From Candidatus Hydrothermarchaeota archaeon (GTDB taxonomy: Archaea > Hydrothermarchaeota > Hydrothermarchaeia > Hydrothermarchaeales > WAQR01), in the NCBI GenBank assembly GCA_015520145.1, contig WAQR01000091.1, positions 1 to 14,950 on the forward strand: a DNA stretch of 14,950 nucleotides, written 5' to 3'. Shown in pieces: positions 1 through 6,423 of the stretch. The translations under genes were made by a program, and so were the position numbers. The notes below the pieces were generated by a model that was not told the origin of the DNA, did not search any database, and saw only the letters and a program-made list of their open reading frames with translations. How positions within the stretch are numbered: the first letter of the stretch is position 1; the number at the start of each line of letters is the position of its first letter.

Positions 1-229
1 CAATATAACCTTCCATCTCAAACTCCTTTATCCTCCTTGCAGCGGTCTGCTGTGACGTTTTGATGTCCGATGCCAGTCTTGAAGATGATATCTTTACCAT
101 TCTATCATTGCACCCATACTTTGCAATTGTAAGAAGGGCAGATATATCCATCCTCTTTTTCACCCTTGCCATTATCTCTGTGTATACTCTCACGTCATAA
201 AACATACTCGTTTTTGAGTTGCAAACCAT
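1..229 (-). CDS. Partial winged-helix protein, probable N-terminus of an HTH-fused archaeal riboflavin kinase (DUF120)
   Basis: Reading the minus strand from an ATG at 229-227 gives 76 uninterrupted codons before the window edge. The product begins MVCNSKTSMFYDVRVYTEIM. Around residues 46-76 it carries a winged-helix signature: VKISSSRLASDIKTSQQTAA followed by RRIKEFEMEGYI. This serine-rich helix, SQQTAxRRI recognition helix and LExEGxI wing pattern is what I associate with the DNA-binding domain at the front of many archaeal CTP-dependent riboflavin kinases (RibK), which make FMN from riboflavin and CTP. The kinase domain would lie outside the window, so a plain MarR-like regulator is equally possible. 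Later in-frame ATGs (205-203 and further in) could be the true start. It is divergent from the methyltransferase gene. Confidence 0.6.
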   Translation of the reverse strand, partial: MVCNSKTSMFYDVRVYTEIMARVKKRMDISALLTIAKYGCNDRMVKISSSRLASDIKTSQQTAARRIKEFEMEGYI

Positions 230-243
230 TTTTGGAAAATGGT
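225..243. repeat. Perfect 8-bp inverted repeat over the start of the minus-strand HTH gene
   Basis: The sequence ACCATTTT-TGG-AAAATGGT is a perfect 8+3+8 palindrome. Its left arm contains the complement of the ATG start codon (227-229) of the minus-strand winged-helix gene. A symmetric site at a start codon could be an operator for the encoded HTH protein or an RNA hairpin that hides the start. Both roles are inference. Confidence 0.45.
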
Positions 244-291
244 GGGAAATGACGTTAGTTCCAATCGCTCCGGCACTTTGCATTTTCAAAA

Positions 292-306
292 GATTTAAGT
301 ATAAAC
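292..306. promoter_or_regulatory. TATA-like element in the divergent spacer
   Basis: The stretch GATTTAAGTATAAAC resembles an archaeal BRE/TATA box (TTTAWATA) on the plus strand, and its complement TTTATACTTAAA does so on the minus strand. It lies about 63 bp from the minus-strand ATG at 229 and about 150 bp before the preferred methyltransferase ATG at 453. It could therefore serve either gene. The assignment rests on base composition and position only. Confidence 0.35.
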
Positions 307-452
307 TAAACGAGATACATAATGAACAAAGGTAGAATGTTTTTAAAAGATTAAGTTTGCAACCTTGCAGGTTGCATCGTCCAAATTTTCGCTACGCAAA
401 AACTTCTTTTAACCGAATGAAAGTAATCCAAAATCAAATGAGAGAGAATATA

Positions 453-1772
453 ATGACACCTGAGGAGATTTTACGCCTATTTAATGCGAAAAATATGGAC
501 TATAGTTGGTCATTTGCGAGGTATAAACCATCGGATACAGGCAAGTGGACTCATGACTACCATCGTTATCCTGCGAAATTCATTCCACAGCTGGTAGAGA
601 GATTAATAGATGAATATGTGAGATGTAAAGATGCCCACATTAACGACCCTTTTTATGGCTGTGGAACCACTGTCGTTACAGCAATATCGAGAGGGTTTAA
701 AGCAAGTGGAACAGATATCAATAAAATATCATATCTAATAACAAAGGTAAAATCAACACCAATAGAGCCGGCATATCTTGATCAGAAAATAAAGCATTTT
801 TTAGCGAAAATAAAATGTTTAAAAGATAATCAAAAAACATTATTTCATACCGGCAATATCGAGCCGCTAATCCCGGAAAAACATACTGAAAGGATTAATT
901 ATTGGTTCACTGAAGAAAATAGAATTGAACTTGGCAAAATATTACGAATTATCTATGAAGAAAAGGATGAAACCATTAGGGATTTTTTCATGGTTGCATT
1001 CAGTCATATCCTAAAAAATTGTTCGATATGGCTTCAAGGGAGCACAAAGCCGACGAGAGATTTTAAAAAGAAGTGCACAAAGCCATATGATGCTTTAAGA
1101 GAGCATCTAATAAGGATGCAAAAAGGAAGCAGCGAATTTTATAAACTTGTTCCTCAAAAGGTAAGAGGGAATATCAATGATTATTTAAATATTAAAATAG
1201 GCGATGCCAGATCACAGCCTGTACCTGATGAGAGTGTAGATCTAGTTGTAACTTCAAGCCCTTATGTTACCAGTTATGAATATGCAGATTTACATCAATT
1301 ATCCACTATCTGGCTGGACTTGGCAGATGATTTAAGAGAATATAAAAAAGAGTTTATTGGAACATCCTACAAGAGATATGAGAATAAGGAGTTACGAAGT
1401 AAGATAGCAAGGGATATAGTTTATAAGATGACCGAAAGGAATCACAAGACGGCAAAAGAGATAGAGGCGTTCTTTATTGATATGGGAGAGGTATTTGATG
1501 AAAGTCACAGAATCTTGAAAGATGGTGGCAGATGCTGTTATGTTATTGGTGATACGAGATTAAAAGGAGTAGATGTATTAAATGCAGAAGTCTTTGCAGA
1601 AAGCATACAGTACTCAGGTTTTAGACTTGACAGGATCATAAAAAGAGAGATTCCCTCAAAGATACTTCCACAAAAAAGGGATGAGAAAACAGGTAGATTT
1701 GCAAGTAATGATAATGCAAACTCACAAGCGTATCCAGTTGAATATATTGTAATTGGTTTAAAGGAGCAATAG
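453..1772 (+). CDS. Amino-type DNA methyltransferase (type II restriction-modification, orphaned)
   Basis: This is a predicted S-adenosylmethionine-dependent DNA methyltransferase of the exocyclic-amino (N4-cytosine/N6-adenine) class, which would protect host DNA from a cognate restriction enzyme. Numbered from the ATG at 453 (439 residues), it has a WTHDYHRYPAKF block near 32-43, the SAM-binding motif DPFYGCGTT at 65-73, an acidic GTDIN at 86-90, and the catalytic motif TSSPY at 267-271, a variant of [ST]PPY. A strand-turn typical of Rossmann methyltransferases (RILKDGGRCCYVIGD) follows. The order motif I, long insert (probably target recognition), motif IV is seen directly. I prefer the 453 start because GAGAGA lies just upstream. 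The frame is open further, to ATGs at 417 and 438 and a TTG at 357. Base composition is clearly more AT-rich than the superoperon, fitting horizontal acquisition. Its partner, directly downstream, is broken. Confidence 0.85.
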   Translation: MTPEEILRLFNAKNMDYSWSFARYKPSDTGKWTHDYHRYPAKFIPQLVERLIDEYVRCKDAHINDPFYGCGTTVVTAISRGFKASGTDINKISYLITKVKSTPIEPAYLDQKIKHFLAKIKCLKDNQKTLFHTGNIEPLIPEKHTERINYWFTEENRIELGKILRIIYEEKDETIRDFFMVAFSHILKNCSIWLQGSTKPTRDFKKKCTKPYDALREHLIRMQKGSSEFYKLVPQKVRGNINDYLNIKIGDARSQPVPDESVDLVVTSSPYVTSYEYADLHQLSTIWLDLADDLREYKKEFIGTSYKRYENKELRSKIARDIVYKMTERNHKTAKEIEAFFIDMGEVFDESHRILKDGGRCCYVIGDTRLKGVDVLNAEVFAESIQYSGFRLDRIIKREIPSKILPQKRDEKTGRFASNDNANSQAYPVEYIVIGLKEQ

Positions 1773-1774
1773 AT

Positions 1775-2295
1775 ATGAATTTTGAAGAGTTGAGAAGATT
1801 GTATCTCAAAAAAGGGAACAATTTGGATATGATACATATAAACATATCTCTAAGTTATTGAGAGAGGCAAAAGAAATCCACAAACAAGACTGGTTAAAAC
1901 ATCCAACACCAAGTGGGGACCACGAACAAAGTTGGCGTGCATTCAAATGAAAAAATCTAGAAAAATTAGTTCAGTATATCATTAAAGAAGAAGTTGAAAA
2001 TCTTGGGTTGAAAGTTGTCAATGGTAATTGACTTGAAAGATCAAGAAATTTACCAATTGAATTGAGTCAGATAAAAAGGAACTTAGCAATTGATTATGGA
2101 GAATTTGGATTGCACTTACCAGATGTTGACATTATTATTTATCACTTATTTATCACCCACGAACATACAAAGTATTAGCTGCTATTTCAAGCTTTTATTA
2201 CTCCTGATGAAGATGGAACGCTCACATATAAGAAACCTGCAAAGAAGGGAAGAGCTATTGTAGAAGTGGATTTGTTTACCAAAAAGAAGAGATAG
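1775..2295 (+). pseudogene. Decayed type II restriction endonuclease (CCGG-family, BsaWI-like)
   Basis: An ATG two bases after the methyltransferase stop opens a frame reading MNFEELRRLYLKKG. It then loses one base near 1814-1816, and the protein continues in the next frame as EQFGYDTYKHISKLLREAKE and onward. Two TGA codons (1948-1950 and 2029-2031) interrupt that frame. An 11-bp tandem duplication at 2135-2156 shifts it again. Restoring one copy gives LPDVDIIIYHPRTYKVLAAI followed by SS. The text then jumps at about 2192-2193 to FITPDEDGTLTYKKPAKKG and ends at a TAG at 2293-2295. The SGDHEQSWRAFK, PD and ISS pieces recall, from memory, BsaWI-like enzymes of the CCGG family, whose catalytic signature is PD...SxK. 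Here the deletion removes the lysine after SS. The family name is a recollection; the gene's broken state is certain. Confidence 0.75.
2135..2156 (+). repeat. Exact 11-bp tandem duplication inside the restriction pseudogene
   Basis: TTATTTATCAC occurs twice back to back (2135-2145 and 2146-2156). Deleting one copy restores a sensible reading (IIIYH-PRTYKVLAAISS), so the duplication looks like a frameshifting mutation and not part of the gene's original sequence. Confidence 0.85.
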
Positions 2296-2306
2296 TTTAA
2301 ATAATA
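2294..2306 (+). promoter_or_regulatory. Candidate TATA promoter of the RNase P/proteasome/exosome superoperon
   Basis: AGTTTAAATAATA resembles an archaeal TATA box and is the only good match in the 68 bp before the Rpp30 ATG at 2364. A start about 25 bp downstream would fall near 2325-2330, leaving a leader of roughly 35 nt. The element overlaps the last bases of the restriction pseudogene, so insertion of the restriction module may have changed or supplied the promoter. Confidence 0.45.
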
Positions 2307-2363
2307 TCCAAATAAAATTATCCATGTTAGATGATACTATCTAAAAAGAGAGCTGGCTTTTCA

Positions 2364-2978
2364 ATGAAGTTTATAGATCTACATGTCCATTCTCTATACT
2401 CATCCGGTGTAGACACGCCATCAAGGCTGCACCACCATGCAAAAGAACTCAAGATCCAGATAGGTATCTGTGACGGTATCAGGCACAGAGGATTCTCTGG
2501 TACAGAGATCCATGCAAGTACCAAAAAAGACCTGATCCAGAAACTGAAAAATGTGAACCGTGGAGATCTTGACTACTGCATTGTACATGGAGGAGACTAC
2601 AAGATTAACAGACTTGCCGCAGGAGACGGCAGGGTAGACATCATCGCGCATCCGGATATCTTAAAAAACGGTTCAGGTATTGATGCAGTAATTGCAAAAA
2701 TGGCAGCAGAAAACGGTGTGGCAATCGAGATAAATCTCGGGAACATAATCGCCTCACGGGGAACCTACAGGGTCAACATGATAAAAAACATCAAAACGAA
2801 CCTGATGCTAAAAAGAAAATACGGCTTTGACCTGGTAGCAACAACCGGTGCAAAGACCAGGTACGACCTTCGTGCTGGTGACGGTGTTTATGAGTTACTA
2901 AAAGAGCTCGGACTGACCGACGATGAGATTAGAGACGCCATGGCAGAGGTTCCAGCAAAGATACTCAAACACGGATAA
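2364..2978 (+). CDS. rnp3: Ribonuclease P protein component 3 (Rpp30)
   Basis: This is one of the archaeal protein subunits that assist the catalytic RNase P RNA in removing 5' leaders from pre-tRNA. The 204-residue product starts MKFIDLHVHSLYSSGVDTPS, the PHP/TIM-barrel-like opening of the Rpp30 family. It continues with HGGDYKINRLAAGDGRVDII, AHPD, an AIEINLGNIIASRG segment and the typical late ATTGAKTRYDLRAGDGV. The frame is open 11 codons further up to an ATG at 2331, but family members begin directly with MKFxDLHVH, so 2364 is preferred. It is followed 18 bp later by rnp2, preceded by a GGAGG ribosome binding site, as in other euryarchaeal genomes. In many relatives the ribosomal protein L15e gene lies upstream; here a restriction-modification module occupies that place. 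Confidence 0.92.
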   Translation: MKFIDLHVHSLYSSGVDTPSRLHHHAKELKIQIGICDGIRHRGFSGTEIHASTKKDLIQKLKNVNRGDLDYCIVHGGDYKINRLAAGDGRVDIIAHPDILKNGSGIDAVIAKMAAENGVAIEINLGNIIASRGTYRVNMIKNIKTNLMLKRKYGFDLVATTGAKTRYDLRAGDGVYELLKELGLTDDEIRDAMAEVPAKILKHG

Positions 2979-2996
2979 ATACGGAGGACAGGAAAA

Positions 2997-3536
2997 ATGA
3001 AACTGCTGCCGTCTTCACTGAGGAGCCGAAAGAGATATGTTGCATTCAGGGTCTACAGCGATAGTGATATCAAAAAAAGCGAGTTAGTAAAAGAAGTATG
3101 GAGGAACACCATACACTTTTTCGGAGAAAATATCGCAAGCGACATGAACCTCTGGGTAATGCATTATAATAACAGCCAGGGTTTTCTGGTCTGCGGACAC
3201 AAACACGTTGGCAAGGTAAAGGCCGTCATGACCCTGATAAACAATATCAACGGTAAAAGGGTTCACATAATAGTCCTTGGAGTATCAGGTACAATAAAGG
3301 CTCTTAAAAGAAAGTTTTTAAATAAAGAGGTATTATTTATTAAACAGGACAAAGGACAAGACAGAAACATGAAATTCATGGGAAAACATATAAAGACTAA
3401 GAGAACTTTTAATAGATGTATTGATATCGATCCCATAAATGAGGAATTAGTTTTGAGACTAAATAGATATAATATGAAATATATTGGGCTCACAGAAGAA
3501 GACCTAGGAGGTGAAAAGAATGCAACCGATGCCTAA
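2997..3536 (+). CDS. rnp2: Ribonuclease P protein component 2 (Pop5)
   Basis: This is the partner of Rpp30: Pop5 and Rpp30 form the subcomplex that contacts the RNase P catalytic domain. The N-terminal 108 or so residues are recognisably Pop5: MKLLPSSLRSRKRYVAF at the start, GFLVCGHKHVGKVKAVMTLI in the middle, and the diagnostic VLGVSGTIKALKRKFL at about 93-108. The remaining 70 residues are a lysine-rich tail (MKFMGKHIKTKRTFNRCIDI and a final acidic stretch), longer than I expect for Pop5 (commonly about 110-150 aa). A ribosome binding site, GGAGG, lies about 10 bp before the ATG. The 3' end overlaps the first 17 bases of the proteasome gene in another frame. Confidence 0.88.
   Translation: MKLLPSSLRSRKRYVAFRVYSDSDIKKSELVKEVWRNTIHFFGENIASDMNLWVMHYNNSQGFLVCGHKHVGKVKAVMTLINNINGKRVHIIVLGVSGTIKALKRKFLNKEVLFIKQDKGQDRNMKFMGKHIKTKRTFNRCIDIDPINEELVLRLNRYNMKYIGLTEEDLGGEKNATDA
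3506..3514 (+). promoter_or_regulatory. Ribosome binding site fixing the PsmA start
   Basis: AGGAGGTGA is a full-strength archaeal Shine-Dalgarno sequence five bases before the ATG at 3520. A GTG at 3511 is in frame but lies inside this sequence, so it is unlikely to be the start. Confidence 0.8.
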
Positions 3537-4263
3537 TATGGGCTATGACCGTGCGATTACTGTATTCAGTCCGGATGGAAGGTTGTTTCAGGTAGAATAT
3601 GCCAGAGAGGCAGTTAAAAGAGGAACGACATCCATCGGTATTAGATATAAAGACGGAGTACTACTGGCAGTTGATAAAAGGATCACAAGCAAACTGGTCG
3701 AGACACAGTCTATTGAGAAGATTTTCCAGATAGACGAGAGTATATGCGCTGCCACATCAGGACTTGTTGCAGATGCGAGGATTCTAATCGACAGGGCAAG
3801 GGTAGAGGCCCAGACCAACAGGGTCACATATAACGAACCGATTAATATCGAGATACTCACAAAAAAGATATGCGACTTCAAGCAGCTCTATACCCAGCAT
3901 GGCGGTGTACGGCCGTTTGGGATAGCCCTGCTCATAGCAGGTGTTAATGATACGCCAAGGCTATTTGAAACAGACCCAAGCGGGGCACTGATAGAATACA
4001 AGGCAACAGCAATAGGTGCTGGCAGGGCGACTGCAATGGAGATATTTGAAGAGCGGTATAACGATAACTTGACCAGGGAAGACGCAATCAAGCTTGGTAT
4101 CGACACAATGTACGAGGTAACAGACGGCAAGATCAGTAAAGAAACGCTCGAACTGGCCACAGTCGAACTTAAAACGAAAGAATTCAAGAAGTTCACACCC
4201 GAAGAAGTCGACAAATATATCGTAGATGCGCAGAAGAGGTCCAAGAAGACTGCCGGGGAGTGA
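3520..4263 (+). CDS. psmA: Proteasome subunit alpha
   Basis: This is the alpha subunit of the archaeal 20S proteasome; seven copies form each outer ring and gate entry of unfolded proteins delivered by PAN-type ATPases. The 247-residue product opens with MQPMPNMGYDRAITVFSPDG, then RLFQVEYAREAVKRG, the conserved alpha N-terminal helix H0 region. It has no propeptide and no catalytic N-terminal threonine, as expected for alpha. Further landmarks are RITSKLVE, a YTQHGGVRPFGIALLIAGVN segment and a late AIGAGRATAMEIFEERY. The start at 3520 follows from the strong ribosome binding site and family length. The TGA stop is itself part of the next gene's ribosome binding site. Confidence 0.95.
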   Translation: MQPMPNMGYDRAITVFSPDGRLFQVEYAREAVKRGTTSIGIRYKDGVLLAVDKRITSKLVETQSIEKIFQIDESICAATSGLVADARILIDRARVEAQTNRVTYNEPINIEILTKKICDFKQLYTQHGGVRPFGIALLIAGVNDTPRLFETDPSGALIEYKATAIGAGRATAMEIFEERYNDNLTREDAIKLGIDTMYEVTDGKISKETLELATVELKTKEFKKFTPEEVDKYIVDAQKRSKKTAGE

Positions 4264-4264
4264 T
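4255..4264 (+). promoter_or_regulatory. Ribosome binding site supporting a TTG start for SBDS
   Basis: GGGGAGTGAT spans the psmA stop codon and lies five bases before a TTG at 4270. The first residues read from that TTG match the family N-terminus, so a TTG start is well supported and the two genes are translationally coupled. Confidence 0.7.
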
Positions 4265-4269
4265 TTCCT

Positions 4270-4971
4270 TTGGTAAAATTAGAAGATGCAGTTATAGCAA
4301 GACTGGATACACACGGCGAGAGATATGAAGTCCTGGTAGACCCGAATCTTGCATTAGATTTAAAAAGGAATGCAGAAATAGATATAACCACGGTTCTTGC
4401 TGTAGAGACCATATTCAAAGATGCAAAAAAGGGTGAAAAGGCCTCAGAAGAGCAGATGAAAAAGGTCTTCTCGACCCAGGACACCCTTGAAATCGCTGAA
4501 AAGATCATAAAAAAAGGCGAAATTCAGCTAACAACCGAACAGAGAAAAAAGATGGCGGAAAACAGAAAAAAACAGATCATATCTATTATAGCAAGAAACG
4601 GGATTAACCCCCAGACCAACAGTCCCCATCCACCTCACAGGATAGAAAAGGCAATTGACGAGGCAAAGGTAAAAATTGAAGTGTCAAAGACGGCTGAAGA
4701 ACAGATAAAAACAGTCCTAAAGGCACTAAGGCCGATAATCCCTATAAAGTTCGAAGAGAGAAGTGTTGCCTGCAAGATCCCTGCAAGTTATACAGGGAAA
4801 GTTGTTTCTATTATAAAACGTTTTGGAGACATAAAAAAAGAGGAATGGCAAAAAGACGGGTCATGGATCTTTACCATGGACCTCCCGGCAGGAGTAGTTG
4901 AAGAACTCTTCGACGAATTAAATTCATTAACAAAAGGAGAAGTTGAGACAAAGATATTAAAAAGCTCTTGA
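4270..4971 (+). CDS. Ribosome assembly factor SBDS
   Basis: This is the archaeal orthologue of the Shwachman-Bodian-Diamond syndrome protein (yeast Sdo1), which helps release eIF6 from the nascent large ribosomal subunit. The 233-residue product begins MVKLEDAVIARLDTHGERYE, then VLVDPNLALDL, a standard archaeal SBDS opening (FYSH-like domain, about 1-90). The central helical domain contains KIIKKGEIQLTTEQRKKM and IARNGINPQTNSPHPPHRIE, both strongly characteristic. A ferredoxin-like third domain follows (IPIKFEERSVACKIPASYTG). The start codon is TTG. Its position between psmA and the exosome genes is the usual euryarchaeal arrangement. After its stop comes a 61-bp gap with a pyrimidine-rich tract (about 4970-4990), the largest break within the superoperon. 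Confidence 0.95.
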   Translation: MVKLEDAVIARLDTHGERYEVLVDPNLALDLKRNAEIDITTVLAVETIFKDAKKGEKASEEQMKKVFSTQDTLEIAEKIIKKGEIQLTTEQRKKMAENRKKQIISIIARNGINPQTNSPHPPHRIEKAIDEAKVKIEVSKTAEEQIKTVLKALRPIIPIKFEERSVACKIPASYTGKVVSIIKRFGDIKKEEWQKDGSWIFTMDLPAGVVEELFDELNSLTKGEVETKILKSS

Positions 4972-5032
4972 CCTCTCTTCCTCTTTCCAGAAAGAAGGTA
5001 GGTAGATTGAAGGAATATTGAAGGTATATTGT

Positions 5033-5704
5033 ATGACAAGAAGAATGGTTATTCCTGGAGAATTTATTACAGACAAGAAATATAATCTAGGAGAAGGTGT
5101 TTACAGAGAGAAAGACGGGATATACTCTGCTTTAATGGGACTTGTTGATGAAAAGGAGAATTATATCCGCATACTCCCATTAAGAGGCAAATATATGCCA
5201 AAAGTAGGGGATTTTGTCATCGGCAATGTCAGAGAGATATTCTTTAACAGCTGGGAACTGGATATAAACTCTGCACATAACGGAATACTAAACGCCGACG
5301 ACTATTACAAGGAGATCGACACGTTTAACGAAGACCTTCTCGATATCCTCGCACCCGGGAGCAGTGTTTTTGTGAAAATCAGGGAGATAACACACTCAAA
5401 AAAGGTATACGTAACAATGAGAGAGCGGGGTGCCAGGGTAATCACCGGCGGAAGGCTTTTGAAGATAATCCCGACAAAGGTCCCGAGGGTGATTGGGAAA
5501 CAGAGGTCAATGATTTCCATGATAATAAAAGAGACCAGGTGTAACATACTTGTCGGACAAAACGGCATAATATGGATAGACGGAAAACCTGAATTTGTAA
5601 ACATTGCTTCAAGGGCGATTAGAGTAATTGAAAAGGAGGCCCATAATCCAGGGCTGACGAACAGGATTAGAAACATGATAATAAAAGAGAGGGAAGAATT
5701 ATGA
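5033..5704 (+). CDS. rrp4: Exosome complex RNA-binding protein Rrp4
   Basis: This is the cap subunit of the archaeal RNA exosome; three copies sit on the Rrp41/Rrp42 ring and feed RNA into it. The 223-residue product starts MTRRMVIPGEFITDKKYNLG. It has an N-terminal domain, then an S1 domain (VGDFVIGNVREIFFNSWELD through ITHSKKVYVTMRER, about residues 55-140), and a KH domain with PRVIGKQRSMISMI and CNILVGQNGIIWI. The ATG at 5033 is preferred; a TTG at 5018 would add five residues and an ATG at 5045 would remove four. Its TGA overlaps the ATG of rrp41 (ATGA), which indicates translational coupling and equimolar synthesis of exosome subunits. Confidence 0.94.
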   Translation: MTRRMVIPGEFITDKKYNLGEGVYREKDGIYSALMGLVDEKENYIRILPLRGKYMPKVGDFVIGNVREIFFNSWELDINSAHNGILNADDYYKEIDTFNEDLLDILAPGSSVFVKIREITHSKKVYVTMRERGARVITGGRLLKIIPTKVPRVIGKQRSMISMIIKETRCNILVGQNGIIWIDGKPEFVNIASRAIRVIEKEAHNPGLTNRIRNMIIKEREEL

Positions 5705-6420
5705 AAATAGGAGAACCTGAAAAATTCATTATTGACGGAAAACGGCTCGATGGAAGGAAACCAGGCGAGCTTAGGAAAGTTAAAATTGAAGTAGGTGTAT
5801 TAAAAAAGGCCGATGGTTCAGCTTATGTTGAGTGGGGCGGGAACAAGGTTTTAGCAGCATGTTACGGTCCAAGAGAAGTACACCCAAAACACCTTGCACG
5901 AGCAGACAGGGCAATACTCAGGTGCACGTACAGCATGGCACCATTTTCTGTAACAGACAGAAAAAGACCCGGGCCTGATAGGAGAAGTATTGAGATATCG
6001 AAAGTTACAAGACAGGCACTGGAACCAGTGGTTTTCACAAACCTTTTTCCAAGGACTGCAATAGATGTCTTCATTGAGATACTTCAGGCACAGGCAGGGA
6101 CGAGATGCACAGGGATTGTTGCAGCGAGTATGGCACTGGCTGATGCAGGCATACCGATGAGGAACCTGGTACCTGCGTGTGCTGCTGGAAAGGTCGGCGG
6201 AGAAATTGTGCTCGACCTATCTGATGTGGAAGATAATTTTGGAGAAGCAGACCTCCCTGTAGCTATCGTGCCTCAAAAAGATGAAGTGACCCTGATACAG
6301 ATGGATGGGAACTTTGAGAAAGGAGAGTTCGAAAAGGCATTTAAACTTGCAGTGGAAGGATGCATGAAGATATACGAGATTCAAAAAGAGGCTTTGAAAA
6401 AGAGATACGGAGGCGCGTGA
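5701..6420 (+). CDS. rrp41: Exosome complex exonuclease Rrp41 (catalytic RNase PH subunit)
   Basis: This is the active subunit of the exosome hexameric ring; it degrades RNA 3' to 5' by phosphorolysis or adds A-rich tails when nucleoside diphosphates are abundant. The 239-residue product shows RLDGRKPGELR at 15-25, YGPREVHPKH at 55-64, and a CTYSMAPFS...KRPGPDRRSIEIS segment at 75-100 with the conserved arginines. QAQAGTRCTGIVAASMALAD follows at about 129-148. The catalytic region EDNFGEADLPVA has aspartates at 178 and 184, the six-residue spacing seen in characterised archaeal Rrp41. All expected active-site elements therefore appear present. The gene starts within the rrp4 stop codon and ends three bases before rrp42. 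Confidence 0.95.
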   Translation: MKIGEPEKFIIDGKRLDGRKPGELRKVKIEVGVLKKADGSAYVEWGGNKVLAACYGPREVHPKHLARADRAILRCTYSMAPFSVTDRKRPGPDRRSIEISKVTRQALEPVVFTNLFPRTAIDVFIEILQAQAGTRCTGIVAASMALADAGIPMRNLVPACAAGKVGGEIVLDLSDVEDNFGEADLPVAIVPQKDEVTLIQMDGNFEKGEFEKAFKLAVEGCMKIYEIQKEALKKRYGGA

Positions 6421-6423
6421 GAG

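Noticed and set aside
357..452. Longer methyltransferase start at a TTG (357) with 32 extra residues
   Set aside because: The added residues are not family-like, contain an inverted repeat region, and have no ribosome binding site. ATG 453 with GAGAGA upstream is better, although 417 and 438 cannot be excluded.
1948..2031. Recoding of the two in-frame TGA codons as an amino acid
   Set aside because: TGA is used as a normal stop by many intact genes here (for example psmA, rrp4, rpoP), and the same gene also has a frameshift, a duplication and a deletion, so decay is simpler.
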